A DNA stretch of 64,000 nucleotides from contig JANUWI010000010.1 in assembly GCA_025504975.1 (NCBI GenBank), forward strand, positions 310,001 to 374,000, given 5' to 3'. The translations under genes were made by a program, and so were the position numbers. Positions within the stretch are counted from its first letter, which is position 1; each line of letters opens with the position of its first letter. This document shows positions 33,461 to 44,070 of this stretch, in pieces. The DNA is from Plenodomus lindquistii (Eukaryota > Ascomycota > Dothideomycetes > Pleosporales > Leptosphaeriaceae). The notes below the pieces were generated by a model, which worked only from the letters and a program-made list of their open reading frames with translations, was not told the DNA's origin and searched no databases.

Positions 33461-34027
33461 CTTGGATTGACACGATTTCGGAATAAGAACTCGAAGCCGG
33501 GAATTGATCTTGGAGAGGCATCGTAGGCTTTTTATCGCGCTCATGCGTGTCTTCGATCTTATGTGATCATACCCTCTGTCAATCCAGGAGTATATGATGA
33601 CGGCCGGTCCGCGGGCCCGCGTAAAGTGGTTAAAGTGCCTCCAGACTCGCAAGTGGCGCGACGTGCACTCAAACCCGGGGTTGAACATCCACTCAATAGT
33701 AGCCTGGGTTAGTCCAAGATTATCTCTTATATTGCGAAAGGCTTGTTTAGCCAGAGAAGACCGCAGGCCAGATGTGTGACGCGGAAGCGAAGCCAGAAAG
33801 CCGGATACCATGAGGCTGTCCATCACAACTGCGTCTCGAGCTGCAAATGCATATTTTGGGATCGAGACCTGACTCAAGGCGGACCCTTGCGTTTGGCAAT
33901 GGATGCGTTATGCTGCAGGGTGTCCAGAGTTTATGTGATGTCTTCCCGCTATCGCTGGTCGTAGCGCAGGTCTTGCCACAATACCCTCGCACTCCACCGT
34001 GCATTCATCCAACACAATCGCCTCCGC
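33461..34027. other. promoter of the CBM1 gene and 3' flank of CTF8
   Basis: No coding evidence. Short open frames on both strands overlap here. This is upstream sequence for the minus-strand CBM1 gene. Confidence 0.45.
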
Positions 34028-34510
34028 TTACTCCTCCAAAATCCCACTAATCGGCTCGGGCCTCGCAGAAAACACAATCTTATACCTTACCACCTCCACA
34101 ATCTCCAGCTCTTCCCTTCCTTCTTTATCTTCGCTATCGTCTCCTCCCTCCATCCTCACATCCCCATTCTCACCACCGACAACCCGTTTCCGCATGACAC
34201 CCACCGGCTTCCCCAACTTCTTGACCTCGCCCGTCATCCGCTGCCCCTTGCCCACATACATGTAGACGCGCTTCATCCACTTCGTGTCTGCAGGGTCGTT
34301 GATGGACGGGTTATAGTGTGGGAACACGAGCTTACCAATCTGGGTGCTCGGAGGACCGTCGGTGGTTGGAGAGGGGAAGTGTACGGTGCCTTGGATTTCG
34401 AGGAGTGCGAGGCCGGTGGGAGTGTGAAGGAGGGTTGGGAGGGGGTTTTCACTTGAGGCCGTCGAGGGGGTGGACGAGGAAAGGGCGATGTGGAGGGGGA
34501 CCGATGGCAT
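34028..34510 (-). CDS. CTF8: chromosome transmission fidelity protein 8 (Ctf8)
   Basis: Subunit of the alternative clamp loader Ctf18-Dcc1-Ctf8-RFC, which acts with PCNA in sister-chromatid cohesion and the replication checkpoint. Single exon, 160 residues from the ATG at 34510, which gives MPSVPLHIALSSST; an upstream GTG-started frame is not used. Family signatures: LLEIQGTVHFP, IGKLVFPHYNP, KRVYMYVGKGQRMTGEVKKL (the most conserved stretch), and the terminal strand VVRYKIVFSARPEPI. An acidic loop (GGENGDVRMEGGDDSEDKEG) is inserted before the last strand. It is on the same strand as, and ~16 kb from, RFC3, which encodes a shared subunit of the same complex. Confidence 0.92.
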   Translation of the reverse strand: MPSVPLHIALSSSTPSTASSENPLPTLLHTPTGLALLEIQGTVHFPSPTTDGPPSTQIGKLVFPHYNPSINDPADTKWMKRVYMYVGKGQRMTGEVKKLGKPVGVMRKRVVGGENGDVRMEGGDDSEDKEGREELEIVEVVRYKIVFSARPEPISGILEE

Positions 34511-34729
34511 GGCTGCGGTTGAAGAGGGTGTGAGGTTTGTGCGTGGGTTGTGTTGTGTGGCGAAGTTTGTTGGGAGGAGTTTGGCGGGGAGACGCGACGC
34601 GACTGTTTGGTGGGGCACTCATTTTCACGACTTCGCCGAAACTTTTACAAGTTCATACGTCTCATCATGACAGTGTATTCGTTTATTTGGTATCGTAAAG
34701 CGCTAAAAGCCGCATCAAACATCTAGCAT

Positions 34730-35927
34730 CTAAGTTCTCTTTCCAAAGACGTCGTCGAACTTGGTGAGCGTGATCCTGTACCGGACGTTGTCGTTCTTGT
34801 ATACCCGCTCAACCGCCTCCTTGATGCCCGCTTCAGAAAGAGGAATTTCCTGCACCCAAGATTTGATGTTCTGCTTGGAAGCAAGCTCGAACATCTCCTC
34901 CATCTCGGGCCTGTTACCAATGTGGGACGCGCCCATGTAGCAGCCGTTGGGTGCGAAGATCTGGGCCTGCATGGCAGGGAGCGGGTTGTCTGGGAAGCCG
35001 ACCATGTGGAAGGTGCCTCCGACCTTGAGGGTGGAGAAGTACTCTGACAGGTCGAACTTGTCGGTGGCGTCGGCTGTGTTGATGATGAAGTCAAACTTGA
35101 ACTTGTGCTTTTCGTTCCAGCCCTTCTCGTTGGTGACGATGAAGTCCTTTGCGCCCATCTTCATGGCGTCGTCCTTCTTGGAGGCGCTGTGTGAGATGAC
35201 ATAGGTTTCTGCGCCGAGGGCGACGGACCAGAGGACACCAAAGTGGCCAAGACCTCCGCTGTTGCCTTGTTAGTTGCTATCCTGCAGGGTGATCGTCTTT
35301 AGGGCACGTACAGTCCAACAATGGCTACTTTCTTGCCGGGGCCAGCCCCTAGCCTCTTGAGTGGAGAGTATGTTGTCAGACCGGCACACAGCATGGGTGC
35401 TGCGAGCGCAGTATCGAGGTTGTCTGGAATTTTGAAGACAAAGTACTCGTTTCCACGGATATGGCTGGAGTAGCCACCCTGTGCAACGGTGCCATCAGTG
35501 TGCTTAGCACCATATGTGTCGACTTGGTTCTCGCAGTAGTTCTCCTGGTCCGCCTTGCAGTTGCCGCAGGTAAGATCGGCGCCAATCTGGGCTCCAATAC
35601 CGGCCCTGTCTCCAACCTTAACGCGTGTGACCTTGGATCCGACCCTGACGACCTTTCCAATCACCTCGTGGCCAACGCAGAGGGGAAGAGGAATGTCCTC
35701 TCCCCATCCACCGGTGATGGTGTGGATGTCTGAAGCGCAGACACCGCAGGCGTCAATCGCAATGTCAACATCAGTCTCCTCGAACTTCTTGAGGGGCAGC
35801 TAAAAGACCAATCAGCATGTGAGATAGAGTATTAGTTGACGTAGGAACTAACCTCTTGACGCTTAAAGGTGCTCCAGTTCTTGATGTCGTTGATCGCAAA
35901 TGCGTCGGTGGTCTCTGGGTAAGGCAT
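34730..35927 (-). CDS. NADP-dependent cinnamyl-type alcohol dehydrogenase (ADH6/7-like)
   Basis: A medium-chain zinc dehydrogenase reducing branched or aromatic aldehydes, probably cytosolic. Exons 35853-35927, 35312-35799 and 34730-35258, with two 53-bp introns (GTTAGT...TTTAG; GTACGT...AACAG); 363 residues. Catalytic zinc: ACGVCASDIH and GHEVIGKVV. Nucleotide binding: VGLGGLGHFGVLW, completed only by splicing intron 2, then ISHSASKKDDAMK, where Ser replaces the NAD-specific acid, which favours NADP. The structural zinc site reads DLTCGNCKADQENYC: three Cys remain and the first ligand position is Asp instead of Cys. Divergent from the next dehydrogenase gene, with 1.28 kb between their starts. 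Confidence 0.92.
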
Positions 35928-37208
35928 TGCGAGGTGTTTGTCGAATTGATTGGGGTTGAAGTTGAATGGTCTGCGAAAGAAAAAGTTCACGGCGCTGCTG
36001 CTTATAGGCGGGGCAGGTATTGAGGGGCAATCTCTACGTATCTGACCCGCATACCTACTAGTAGTTGCTCAAAGACGCGCTCCACGTTCCATCGGCTCGT
36101 CGGTCTGCTGCTGACGACGTCATGGCAGAGGCTGAGATCTAGATGCCCCCACGGGTATTATTGGAGCTGCTGCGGTACGATTGGTTGTACCAGCATAACC
36201 TGAAATGTAGCAGCCACTTGCCAGTTGACTCGTGCAATTGTACCTTTTATTTCTATCGTCACTACCGCGTCAACGACAGCTTTATCGACCGCATCAGCAC
36301 TTGTCTCCATTCCTGAGTGGACACTAGACTTGGACTTGCCCGCAAATCGTCAGTATTACAAATGCTATCGTGCTAGGAATCTAAAGTTGTTGAAGCTCTG
36401 TGGTCTTAGTAATAAAAACTCTTGCTTGCATCGTGGCATTGAAGGACTTCTCGCAGTACGTCACGTCTTACGAGAAATGTTGTTCTTAGACCAGCTGCCA
36501 GAAGCAGTTGAGCAGAGGATTATTTCGCTTGATGCGAAGCTTATCCAAACCATCTGGTGTGTGTCTGGTAGGATCGCGATTCCGAGTCCTGGTCCGATGG
36601 GAGGGAGCTTAGGCATGACGACCCACGTTCCGAGTCGCTTAGGATAAATTCTTGTGGCATGCCAGGCATGGTCTGCCAATGACGTCTTTCGATGTTGTTC
36701 GAAGGTCTGTCTTATATCCGTCCATCTCTGGACTCAATTGACAATGCTCGACTTGCGCGCTTTCAGCTTCAGGCTCGAGGCTGACCAACCTGCATGTGCC
36801 AGGATGGCAGCCCGGGTGACATTCTACCGAGGCCTTCCACGATCGGTTTCCCGTTCAGACACGAGGGCAATCGCCGCTAGTCTGGTGGCTGTACAATGGG
36901 TATTGCCATGCAAGGCGTAGCTCAGCCACTTAGAACGAAGGTATCCCATGCCTGTACCCCGCGCTGGCGATGCGGGGTGATCAACTTCAGGCTTTCCCTT
37001 TTAGGCATTCCGCGATCTCAAAGTAGTTCTCCAACACCTCTTCGGTACCAGCGGAGCGTGTTGATTGCGGAACATAGCCGGTATGGCTAAATCATCGTTC
37101 CCATGGCGGGCGTCATTTCACTTCCTGTTGGCCGGCTCCCTCACGTCCCGTCTTTCTGTACACTATCAGTAAATCGAAGCAGTCTTACACAAGAGCGCGC
37201 ATCACAAA
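35928..37208. promoter_or_regulatory. divergent intergenic region between two dehydrogenase genes
   Basis: A 140-codon open frame (36225-36647, plus) starts without ATG and shows no family motif, so I did not call it. The sequence immediately upstream of 37209 (TAAATCGAAGCAGTCTTACA region) looks like a leader. Confidence 0.45.
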
Positions 37209-38437
37209 ATGGCATCAGACGAGACGTACCAGCCGCCCCCGCCCGGTGATGGGACAATGAAGGCTTTACGTTTCCATGGCCAACATGATCTTCGCTTTGA
37301 GGAGATACCGATCCCGCAGGTTAAGAAGGGACAAGTGAAGGTCAAACCGGCATGGGTTGGCATATGTGGAACAGGTCGGAGCCCATCTGTTATGTTTGAA
37401 GTAGAAGTGTGCTAATATTCGAGAAGACTTACACGAGTACCTCGGTGGTAAGTCACCCAGAAGAAAGAAGCGCACGTGGACCTGGACTGACTTTATACAT
37501 CCATTCAGGCCCAAACCTCTGTCCCACGACGCCTCACCCCATCACCGGAGAAACAGTCCCCTTGACCTTCGGCCACGAATTCAGCGGTACCGTCGAAGAA
37601 GTAGGTGAAGGCATAACAAACTACAAACCAGGCGATCGCGTCGTAATCCAACCCATCATCTACGACAACACCTGCGCCGCCTGCGAAGAAGGTCTCCAAA
37701 ACTGCTGTTGGCAAAACGGCTTCATCGGGCTCTCAGGCTGGGGCGGCGGATTGGCAGACCACATCGTCGTTCCCGAATCCACACTCTACCACCTCCCTGA
37801 CAACGTCCCGCTCGAGATCGGCGCCCTAGTCGAGCCACTAGCAGTAGGCTGGCACGCCGTGAAAATCAGCCCCTTCAAGCCTGGCGACGTTGCCCTGGTC
37901 CTTGGTGGCGGTCCAATTGGCATTTCAACGATCCTGGCGCTCAAAGCAAAGGGATGTGACAAGATCATCGTGTCAGAAGTCTCAAAACGGCGTCAAGAAT
38001 TCGCAAAGAAGTTTGGCGCACATTACATCATCGACCCTACGAAGGAGGATGTTCCAGCTCGCTGTAAGGAACTCACATCCACCAAGGGCGTGCACGTCGT
38101 CTACGATTGCGCCGGTGTGCAAGCTGCCCTCACGAAAGCGGTTCAAGCCACGCGAGCACGCGGATGTATTGTCAATATTGCCATCTGGGAGAAGCCGTGT
38201 ACAATCTACACAAACGACTTCAACTTCAAGGAACGCACGTATTTGGGAATTGCGACGTACGAGGTTGGAGACTTTCAGGAGGTGCTCGACGCGTTGAGTG
38301 ACGGGAGCATGAAGCCTGCGGACATGATTACGCAGCGGATCAAGTTGACGGAGGTGGAGGAGAAGGGGTTCAAGAGTTTAATTCATGATAAGGATAATCA
38401 GGTCAAGATACTCGTGGAGGTTGGTGGGGGAAAGTAG
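37209..38437 (+). CDS. zinc dehydrogenase of the (R,R)-butanediol dehydrogenase type
   Basis: A medium-chain NAD(P)-dependent enzyme, probably oxidising a secondary alcohol or vicinal diol to a ketone. Exons 37209-37374, 37427-37447 and 37509-38437; introns 52 bp (GTCGGA...GAAG) and 61 bp (GTAAGT...TTCAG); 371 residues. The middle exon is only 21 nt and encodes DLHEYLG, rebuilding WVGICGTDLHEYLGGPNLCP, which carries the first catalytic-zinc Cys. Other motifs: FGHEFSGTVEEVGEGI (zinc His-Glu), IYDNTCAACEEGLQNCCWQN (structural zinc region), SGWGGGLADHIVVPES, and LGGGPIGISTILALKAKGCD with Ser-Glu-Val at the cofactor strand. The arrangement matches yeast Bdh1-like proteins; substrate is inferred. 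Confidence 0.92.
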
Positions 38438-38747
38438 GATACAAGAAAGCCACGAGAGGGCTCGTATTGTTGAATTCTTACACCAACTGAAGAGCCCAAC
38501 ACTTGAGTCAGTGAAGGAACGAGGAGACGAGTAAATTAGAGGTTACCAGAGTAGGTCCATTGTCAAGCCTAGAACCTACAACAGAGGTCTTCAAGGTCAA
38601 GCATCTTTTGCAAAGCTCCGAACGTGTATATTGGCTGTACCAGACATTATTTTTGGGTCTTGAATACTCACACAAAGCGAGTCCGGCCCTACTGATCCAA
38701 CAGCGAATCACTCCTTGAATTCGACCTAACGTACATACGACATAAAC

Positions 38748-40014
38748 CTAGCCTGATAATTTGCCATTCGGATGAATTAGCACTTTCGTGTATCCATCGA
38801 TCCTCTGGTCAAACTTCTCATACGCCATCGGCGCATCATCAATGCTGATCTCATGCGACACAACAAAGCTCGGCTTAGCTTTGCCAGAGATGATCATGTC
38901 TCGCAGATATCTGTTGTACGTCTTCACATTGCACTGCCCAGTGCCAACCGTAAGACCCTACGATAGTCAGCAAAAACGGAAATCAGTCAACGAAGTGTTG
39001 GACCACACACCTTTTCGAAGAGCTTGCCGAACGAGATCAAAATCTTGCCAGACTTGCTCGACTCGTCTGGCGCTCCTGGGTCGGCTGGGACGTATAGTCC
39101 AGGGATGCCGAGTCCACCAGTGGGTCGTGTGACTGCTATGCATTGCTCGAGGACGATACTGGGTTGTTCTTTGCTGCCCGAGGAGTCTACAGCCTGGTAC
39201 CCGACTGCGTCTACTGCGCGGTCGACCATGCCGTTGTTCAGCTTGATGATTTGCTCCACGGGATCGCTCTTCTTGAAATCAATGGGAATACAGCCAATCT
39301 TCTCTGCTTGCTTCAGTCGTTCGGGCACTGTGTCGACGACAAAGACTTTGCTGGCGCCTCGTAAGACGCCACTGTATGCTGCCATTAAACCGACAGGACC
39401 TGTATCGAAACATCAGATGCCTTCTTCCCAAGATTTTGTAGTAGCCTACCTGCTCCAAACACTGCAACGCTCTCACCAGACTTGAAGCCAGCAAGAACCA
39501 GACCGTGCCAACCAGTGGGAAAGATGTCAGCCAATAAGATGAAATCCGCTTCATGGTCCGTGCCCTTTGGAAGTTTCAACGCATTGAAATCTGCGAACGG
39601 TACTCGAAGGTATTGTGCTTGTCCACCTTGATACGGACCCATAGCCACATAACCGTAGGCTCCCCCGCTGAAGCCTGGATTAACCCCGGTGCAGAACGCT
39701 GTGCGACCTTCTTCATCGTTCCGACAACGTCCACAAGCTACGTTGAACGGTAACACGATCCTGTCACCTTTCTCAAGCAACGTCACGCCTGCGCCAGTCT
39801 CCAAAACGATACCCATGTTCTCGTGACCAAAGACAAGGCCTTTCTCTGCCGCCGTTCTACCTTGATACATGTGCAAGTCTGAGCCGCAGATTGCTGCCGT
39901 AGTGACTTTGACGATTACATCGTCCGGATGCTCAATCTTGGGGAGTTCGATTTCCCTCACCGAGACCTTGAATGGACCTTCATAGTGGACGGCTTTCATT
40001 TTGTTATCCGACAT
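38748..40014 (-). CDS. zinc dehydrogenase of the glutathione-independent formaldehyde dehydrogenase type
   Basis: Exons 39450-40014, 39011-39399 and 38748-38957; introns 50 bp (GTAGGC...ATACAG) and 53 bp (GTGTGT...CGTAG); 387 residues. The ATG at 40014 starts MSDNKMKAVHYEGPFKVSVR; a GTG-started 27-residue extension is not used. Motifs: TTAAICGSDLHMYQG and FGHENMGIVLETG (catalytic zinc), CGRCRNDEEGRTAFC (structural zinc, third ligand Asp instead of Cys), the family insertion VNPGFSGGAYGYVAMGPYQG, and the cofactor site FGAGPVGLMAAYSG formed across intron 1 with acid VVDTVPERL. The C-terminus comes from the third exon (GLTVGTGQCNVKTYNRYLRD). The family covers formaldehyde dismutase-like and general aldehyde/alcohol dehydrogenases; substrate unknown. 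Confidence 0.9.
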
Positions 40015-40791
40015 CGTGTGTTCCGCGAGGTCCGAACGATAGTGGTGGTGGTAGTGCGAATGGGTCGCTGGTGAGGCGCTTCGTTCCAAAACCACGAATA
40101 TCTCTTTTGCGCCAGAATGTCAATCAAGGTGTCTCACGTACTTTCGTGTACTACGTGCTCACTAAATACGAATACTCGCTGCATGGATTAGTTCCGGATG
40201 ATGATGCAACAGTGTCTGGGCCCAGCCCGGGATGGTTAGCTACCCCTCAATTGATCAACAGCATCCGCAGCTGCCCCTCCTTAGAAATATGACGCTTAAC
40301 AACATGGATCATTTGTCAAAGTGGAGAGTCGGTGGGATGGGTGGAGGGATGTAGAAGCTTGGCCAGATCGCATTGATCACGCGTCGAACTTCGGATCCAT
40401 TGAATATCCACTACTGCGACTAGATTGCTACTGGCAATGGCTAGTATTCTCCACCGTTACTTACTGAAGCGTTGTCAGTATCATGTCCAGCCGTGCACGA
40501 CCCAACGATAATTGGCGAGGCGAGTCCTGCGGCCGGTATTTGGATCTTCAAGCTCGCATGTATGACCTCGGAAGGTTGTGAAAAGGTCATGCTGCTTCTA
40601 CTTGGAGGTCATAGTTGGCACCATACGAGCATACATCTGTATCTCACAGCTCAGTTGGCAGCGACTCGTATGCCACACCAACCACGTAACGCGCGCGTTG
40701 TTGTGACAACCTCTTGCGCTTGCGACTTGAGTTTTCGCGTGATGGGCAGAGACTACCACGTTGTGTAGGAGCCTTCCCAGGCCTTGGCTCC
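40015..40791. other. intergenic region
   Basis: Upstream of the minus-strand dehydrogenase and downstream of the minus-strand cyclophilin gene. No coding or RNA signal recognised. Confidence 0.45.
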
Positions 40792-41340
40792 TTATGTGCG
40801 CTGGAGCGCAAAGCTGTCTTCTCCAGGAATGTATGCCCTGATGATCTTGATATCTTCCACAGGTCGGTCCTCCTTGTCTGTCTTGACCAGCCCCAGCTTC
40901 TTCACAATCTGCATCCCGCTCTTGACCCTGCCAAAGATCGTGTGCTTGCCGTCTAGCCATGGTGTAGGCGCCAGTGTGATGAAGAATTGACTCCCGTTGG
41001 TATTAGGCCCACTGTTTGCCATGCTGAGGATGCCAGCACCCGTGTGCTTCAGCGCAGGCGATATCTCGTCCTCGAACTTTTCGCCATAGATGGATTCGCC
41101 TCCCCTTCCCGTACCGGTGGGATCGCCACCTTGGATCATAAAATTTGGTATTATTCTGTGGAATATGAGGCCGTTGAAGTAGTTACGCTGGGCGAGAGTT
41201 GAAAAGTTCTTGCATGTCTTGGGCGCATGATCGTTGTAAAGCTCGATGACGACGGTACCCTGAGTGTTTTAGTCATGCGTTCGATGCAAAGTGAAAGGGA
41301 GGCCTACAATAGTGGTGTCGAGGGCTACATCGGTTGCCAT
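40792..41340 (-). CDS. cyclophilin-type peptidyl-prolyl isomerase, PPIL1/Cyp1 type
   Basis: It isomerises Xaa-Pro bonds; the PPIL1 subfamily is spliceosome-associated. Exons 41308-41340 (11 codons) and 40792-41259, with a 48-bp intron (GTAGGC...CTCAG, branch GACTAAAA); 166 residues, the same length as human PPIL1. Core motifs are all present: TVVIELYNDHAPKTCKNFST, catalytic Arg in FHRIIPNFMIQGGDPTGTGR, LSMANSGPNTNGSQFFITLA, and the cyclosporin-binding Trp in PTPWLDGKHTIFGRV. It is a single-domain protein without signal or targeting peptide. The start codon is 191 bp from that of the divergent RQT4-like gene. Confidence 0.95.
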
Positions 41341-41531
41341 GGCGTGTCTGTGTGGTGAGGTTATGGTTGAGAACTGTGATGGTGACCTGTACGCTAGTTG
41401 GATATCCATCGCGCAGGGCACGGACATCAGCCACAGCTTACGCCACATGCACTAGCCCAGAGTCATGATGCGCTGAGCCTCCCACAGTCGATCTTCCCTG
41501 ATATCGACACAGATAATTCACACGCACGAAA
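41341..41531. promoter_or_regulatory. short divergent promoter, cyclophilin and RQT4-like genes
   Basis: 191 bp between two divergent start codons. No TATA box was noted. Shared control is inferred from geometry. Confidence 0.45.
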
Positions 41532-43133
41532 ATGGACTTGTCAACTTGGGCTCTTCCGCAGCTAGCTAAGCTGCTGCCTTTGGATGATGAATCTCTCAAA
41601 GAAGTCATCACGTACACGCTGTCAATGCCAAATCGAGAGGCAGCAGACCATCTCCAGAACCTGCTAGGAACCAGCCCTCAAGCCCTGGAGTTTATTGCTT
41701 CTTTCAATAACAGGAGACCTAAAACTACTAAAGAGCCGAGTCAAACTGCTTCCAAAAACCTTTCCGAGGTTCCCAAGGCCAGGCCACGCAAGAAAAAGGC
41801 ACCTCTGGGGAAGCTGCCTCCGCAACGACGACCTGACGACTATGGCAACGTATCCGGTGCTTACATCAAGAGAGATGAGGAAGATTACATGGCTGGAAGT
41901 TCAAAGCCTAAAGCCCACAAATTTGGTCTTTCAGAGAAGCCAGACGCTCTTCAGTTGCCAACAACAGCTCCATCTTCAGGAACAGCCACACCAAAGTCAC
42001 GCGGCGTCTCGCCAGCTCCAACTCAGTCGAAACTTCCCCCATCTGCCGCTGGGCAACTAATTTCTGACTCCAAGTCGCGAACCTCATCGCCTAAGCCTAA
42101 AGCCAAGGTCAGCCTAGCAGGCGGCACTCCCATGCATGGAGCATCCACAGCTCTCAACGATTTGGAATCGGCTATAAGAGCTCTAGAGATCCAGACAAAC
42201 CCCAGTCTAGCTTCTCAAGATAATGGCAAGCGGAAATGCAACTGCATGGCGACGCGACATCCGCTCTTGGCAGCCGCACCGAATTGCATAAACTGTGGAA
42301 AGATTATTTGTGTCAAGGAGGGTATCGGCCCCTGCACGTTTTGCAACACTCCGCTGTTGAGTGCTTCGGAGATCCAGTCTATGGTCCGCGTGCTGCGTGA
42401 CGAGCGAGGAAAAGAGAGGATGGCGGCTAATAACGCTGGCCAGAAGCGCGCTGATGTTTCATTGGCACCTCGTCCATTCTCAACCCCAAGAGGCCCAACA
42501 CCATCCTCCTCGAATCCTGCATCTGACGTAGAGTCAGAAAACGAGAAGCTTGCCAAGGCAAAACAGCACCGAGATAAGTTACTCGCATTTCAAGCACAGA
42601 ACGCAAAGCGAACGCAAGTGCACGACGAAGCTGCTGATTTCGAGACAACGAGCGCCGGACTAAGCATGTGGGCTAGCCCTCAAGAACGCGCTATGCAACT
42701 CAAAAAGCAGCAGAAAGCACTACGTGAGCAAGAGTGGAATGCAAGACCAGAATACGAAAAGCGCAAGGTCGTGGCCAGCATCGATCTGTCTGGCAAGAAG
42801 CTTGTACGCCGCATGGCCCCAACCGAGCGACCCGTCACACCAGAGAGTGAAGAAGAGCAGGCTCCTGAGGCGACAGCGGAACCTACAACCTACAATCACG
42901 GTGGCCTTTCCAAGGGAGGCGGTGCTTTCAGCAAGAATCCGTTGCTAGGGGGCCTCATCAGGCCGACCTTCAAAGTGGATGAGAGCAAAGGCAAAGAAAA
43001 GGCGTCCGAAAGAAAGTCAACATGGCGACGAGTGCAGGACGACAATGACGATAACGAACAGTGGATATTAGACGGAGGTGTCTATGGATCAAGAGCAGAC
43101 AATGTGAGCCTGGAGATGGACGATTTAAGATGA
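41532..43133 (+). CDS. TRIP4/ASC-1-type zinc-finger protein (Rqt4-like, ribosome quality control trigger)
   Basis: Single exon, 533 residues. An N-terminal helical CUE-like segment (about 1-60: LPQLAKLLPLDDESLKEVIT, REAADHLQNLLGTSPQALEF) precedes a disordered Ser/Pro/Lys linker. At about 233-275 is the C2HC5 zinc finger: KCNCMATRHPLLAAAPNC, CGKIICVKEGIGPCTFC. Further on are a coiled segment (ENEKLAKAKQHRDKLLAFQA) and a region with ERAMQLKKQQKALREQE. In yeast and human the TRIP4/Rqt4 protein belongs to the helicase complex that splits stalled ubiquitinated ribosomes and also acts as a transcription coactivator. Family assignment rests on the zinc finger and overall order. The Glu/Lys-rich C-terminus is typical. 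No intron signals seen. Confidence 0.88.
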   Translation: MDLSTWALPQLAKLLPLDDESLKEVITYTLSMPNREAADHLQNLLGTSPQALEFIASFNNRRPKTTKEPSQTASKNLSEVPKARPRKKKAPLGKLPPQRRPDDYGNVSGAYIKRDEEDYMAGSSKPKAHKFGLSEKPDALQLPTTAPSSGTATPKSRGVSPAPTQSKLPPSAAGQLISDSKSRTSSPKPKAKVSLAGGTPMHGASTALNDLESAIRALEIQTNPSLASQDNGKRKCNCMATRHPLLAAAPNCINCGKIICVKEGIGPCTFCNTPLLSASEIQSMVRVLRDERGKERMAANNAGQKRADVSLAPRPFSTPRGPTPSSSNPASDVESENEKLAKAKQHRDKLLAFQAQNAKRTQVHDEAADFETTSAGLSMWASPQERAMQLKKQQKALREQEWNARPEYEKRKVVASIDLSGKKLVRRMAPTERPVTPESEEEQAPEATAEPTTYNHGGLSKGGGAFSKNPLLGGLIRPTFKVDESKGKEKASERKSTWRRVQDDNDDNEQWILDGGVYGSRADNVSLEMDDLR

Positions 43134-43371
43134 TCATTCATGTCGAGATAATACAGTAGTATTACTACTATATCAGTAGTCTAATCCGGGCTGCCATAAT
43201 GTAGAACGTGACGGTTTACTAGTGCATCAACATCCAATAGAAGTCGTTGGCTGAAATCGCACAGGGTCAGCTTTGAGGTCTTCGTGGTGTAATCTCAATA
43301 GCGTACGAGCAGGACGCCACAGGAGCCACATTAAATCTCGCGTTGTGAAGCTGGAATGAAGATCATAACTC
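43134..43371. other. 3' flank of the RQT4-like gene
   Basis: AT-rich, with short imperfect repeats (CAGTAGTATTACTACTATAT and ATCAGTAGTC near 43155-43182) that could form a hairpin. The transposon insertion begins immediately after it. Confidence 0.4.
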
Positions 43372-43373
43372 TA

Positions 43374-44068
43374 CAGTAGAACCCCCCTTATAACGATTAT
43401 CTGGTATAGCGATATTCGCGTTATAACGATAGAATTCCACAAACAGGCAATTTTTTATAGTAAATAACGATAATACTAGAATCTAAAATATTGTTAGCAA
43501 ATTGCAAAATATCGTTAGTAAATTGCAAAATATCGTTACAACTAAACAGCGCTAGTGTGACAAAGCCACATCCTATTATAACGATGACCCACAGCCACAG
43601 GAGCCCCCTCGTGAGCCACCCCCATCTTCCCCCATACAAGCTTATTAAAGATGGGAGACTATACCGACCTCTACCCGAACCCCCTTCGTACCGTACCAGG
43701 TTCAGATCCTACAGGAATTCCCACCCCACTGTTACCTACGTGCCAACACAGCAGAGGAAAGGAGAGAACTCCGTAAGGGCATAGAACTACCACCGAGTCC
43801 TATCCTATATAGCTTGCTTCTTTGATAGAACTGTAGAGGCATGATTTTCTTGTCCTTTCGTACAAGGCCTATAAGAATATGATTTGTTTAGCTCCTTAAT
43901 CCGCGCGCACTCCTATATGCCTTTGAGCTGATTCGGACACCTTTCGGCACCTCATGTTCTTGAGCCGTTACATGCCAGCGCTAAAAGTACCTAGGTTACA
44001 ACCATATACGCAATATAACGATTGAGACCGCTCGACCGGAGGCAATCGTTATAAGGGGGGTTCTACTG
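43374..44068. mobile_element. 695-bp non-autonomous DNA transposon (MITE-like, Tc1/mariner-pogo type ends)
   Basis: The left end starts CAGTAGAACCCCCCTTATAA (43374 on) and the right end is its reverse complement ending at 44068. The match is perfect over 25 bp (to ...CGATT) and then stops. A TA dinucleotide flanks both sides (43372-43373 and 44069-44070), the expected Tc1/mariner target duplication. Inside there is no transposase; a 97-codon plus-strand frame (43491-43784) has no DDE signature. Subterminal copies of the TTATAACGAT/ATCGTTA motif recur near 43390, 43420, 43510, 43530 and 43575, possible transposase-binding sites. Perfect ends suggest it is fairly young. Class inferred from TIR and TSD. 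Confidence 0.88.
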
Positions 44069-44070
44069 TA

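Noticed and set aside
36225..36647. 140-codon plus-strand open frame upstream of the butanediol-type gene
   Set aside because: Starts with TTG, has no domain, and lies in a promoter-like divergent region.
43676..43720. tRNA-like GGTTCAGATCC motif inside the transposon
   Set aside because: It resembles a T-loop, but no matching acceptor stem or anticodon arm could be folded around it by eye.
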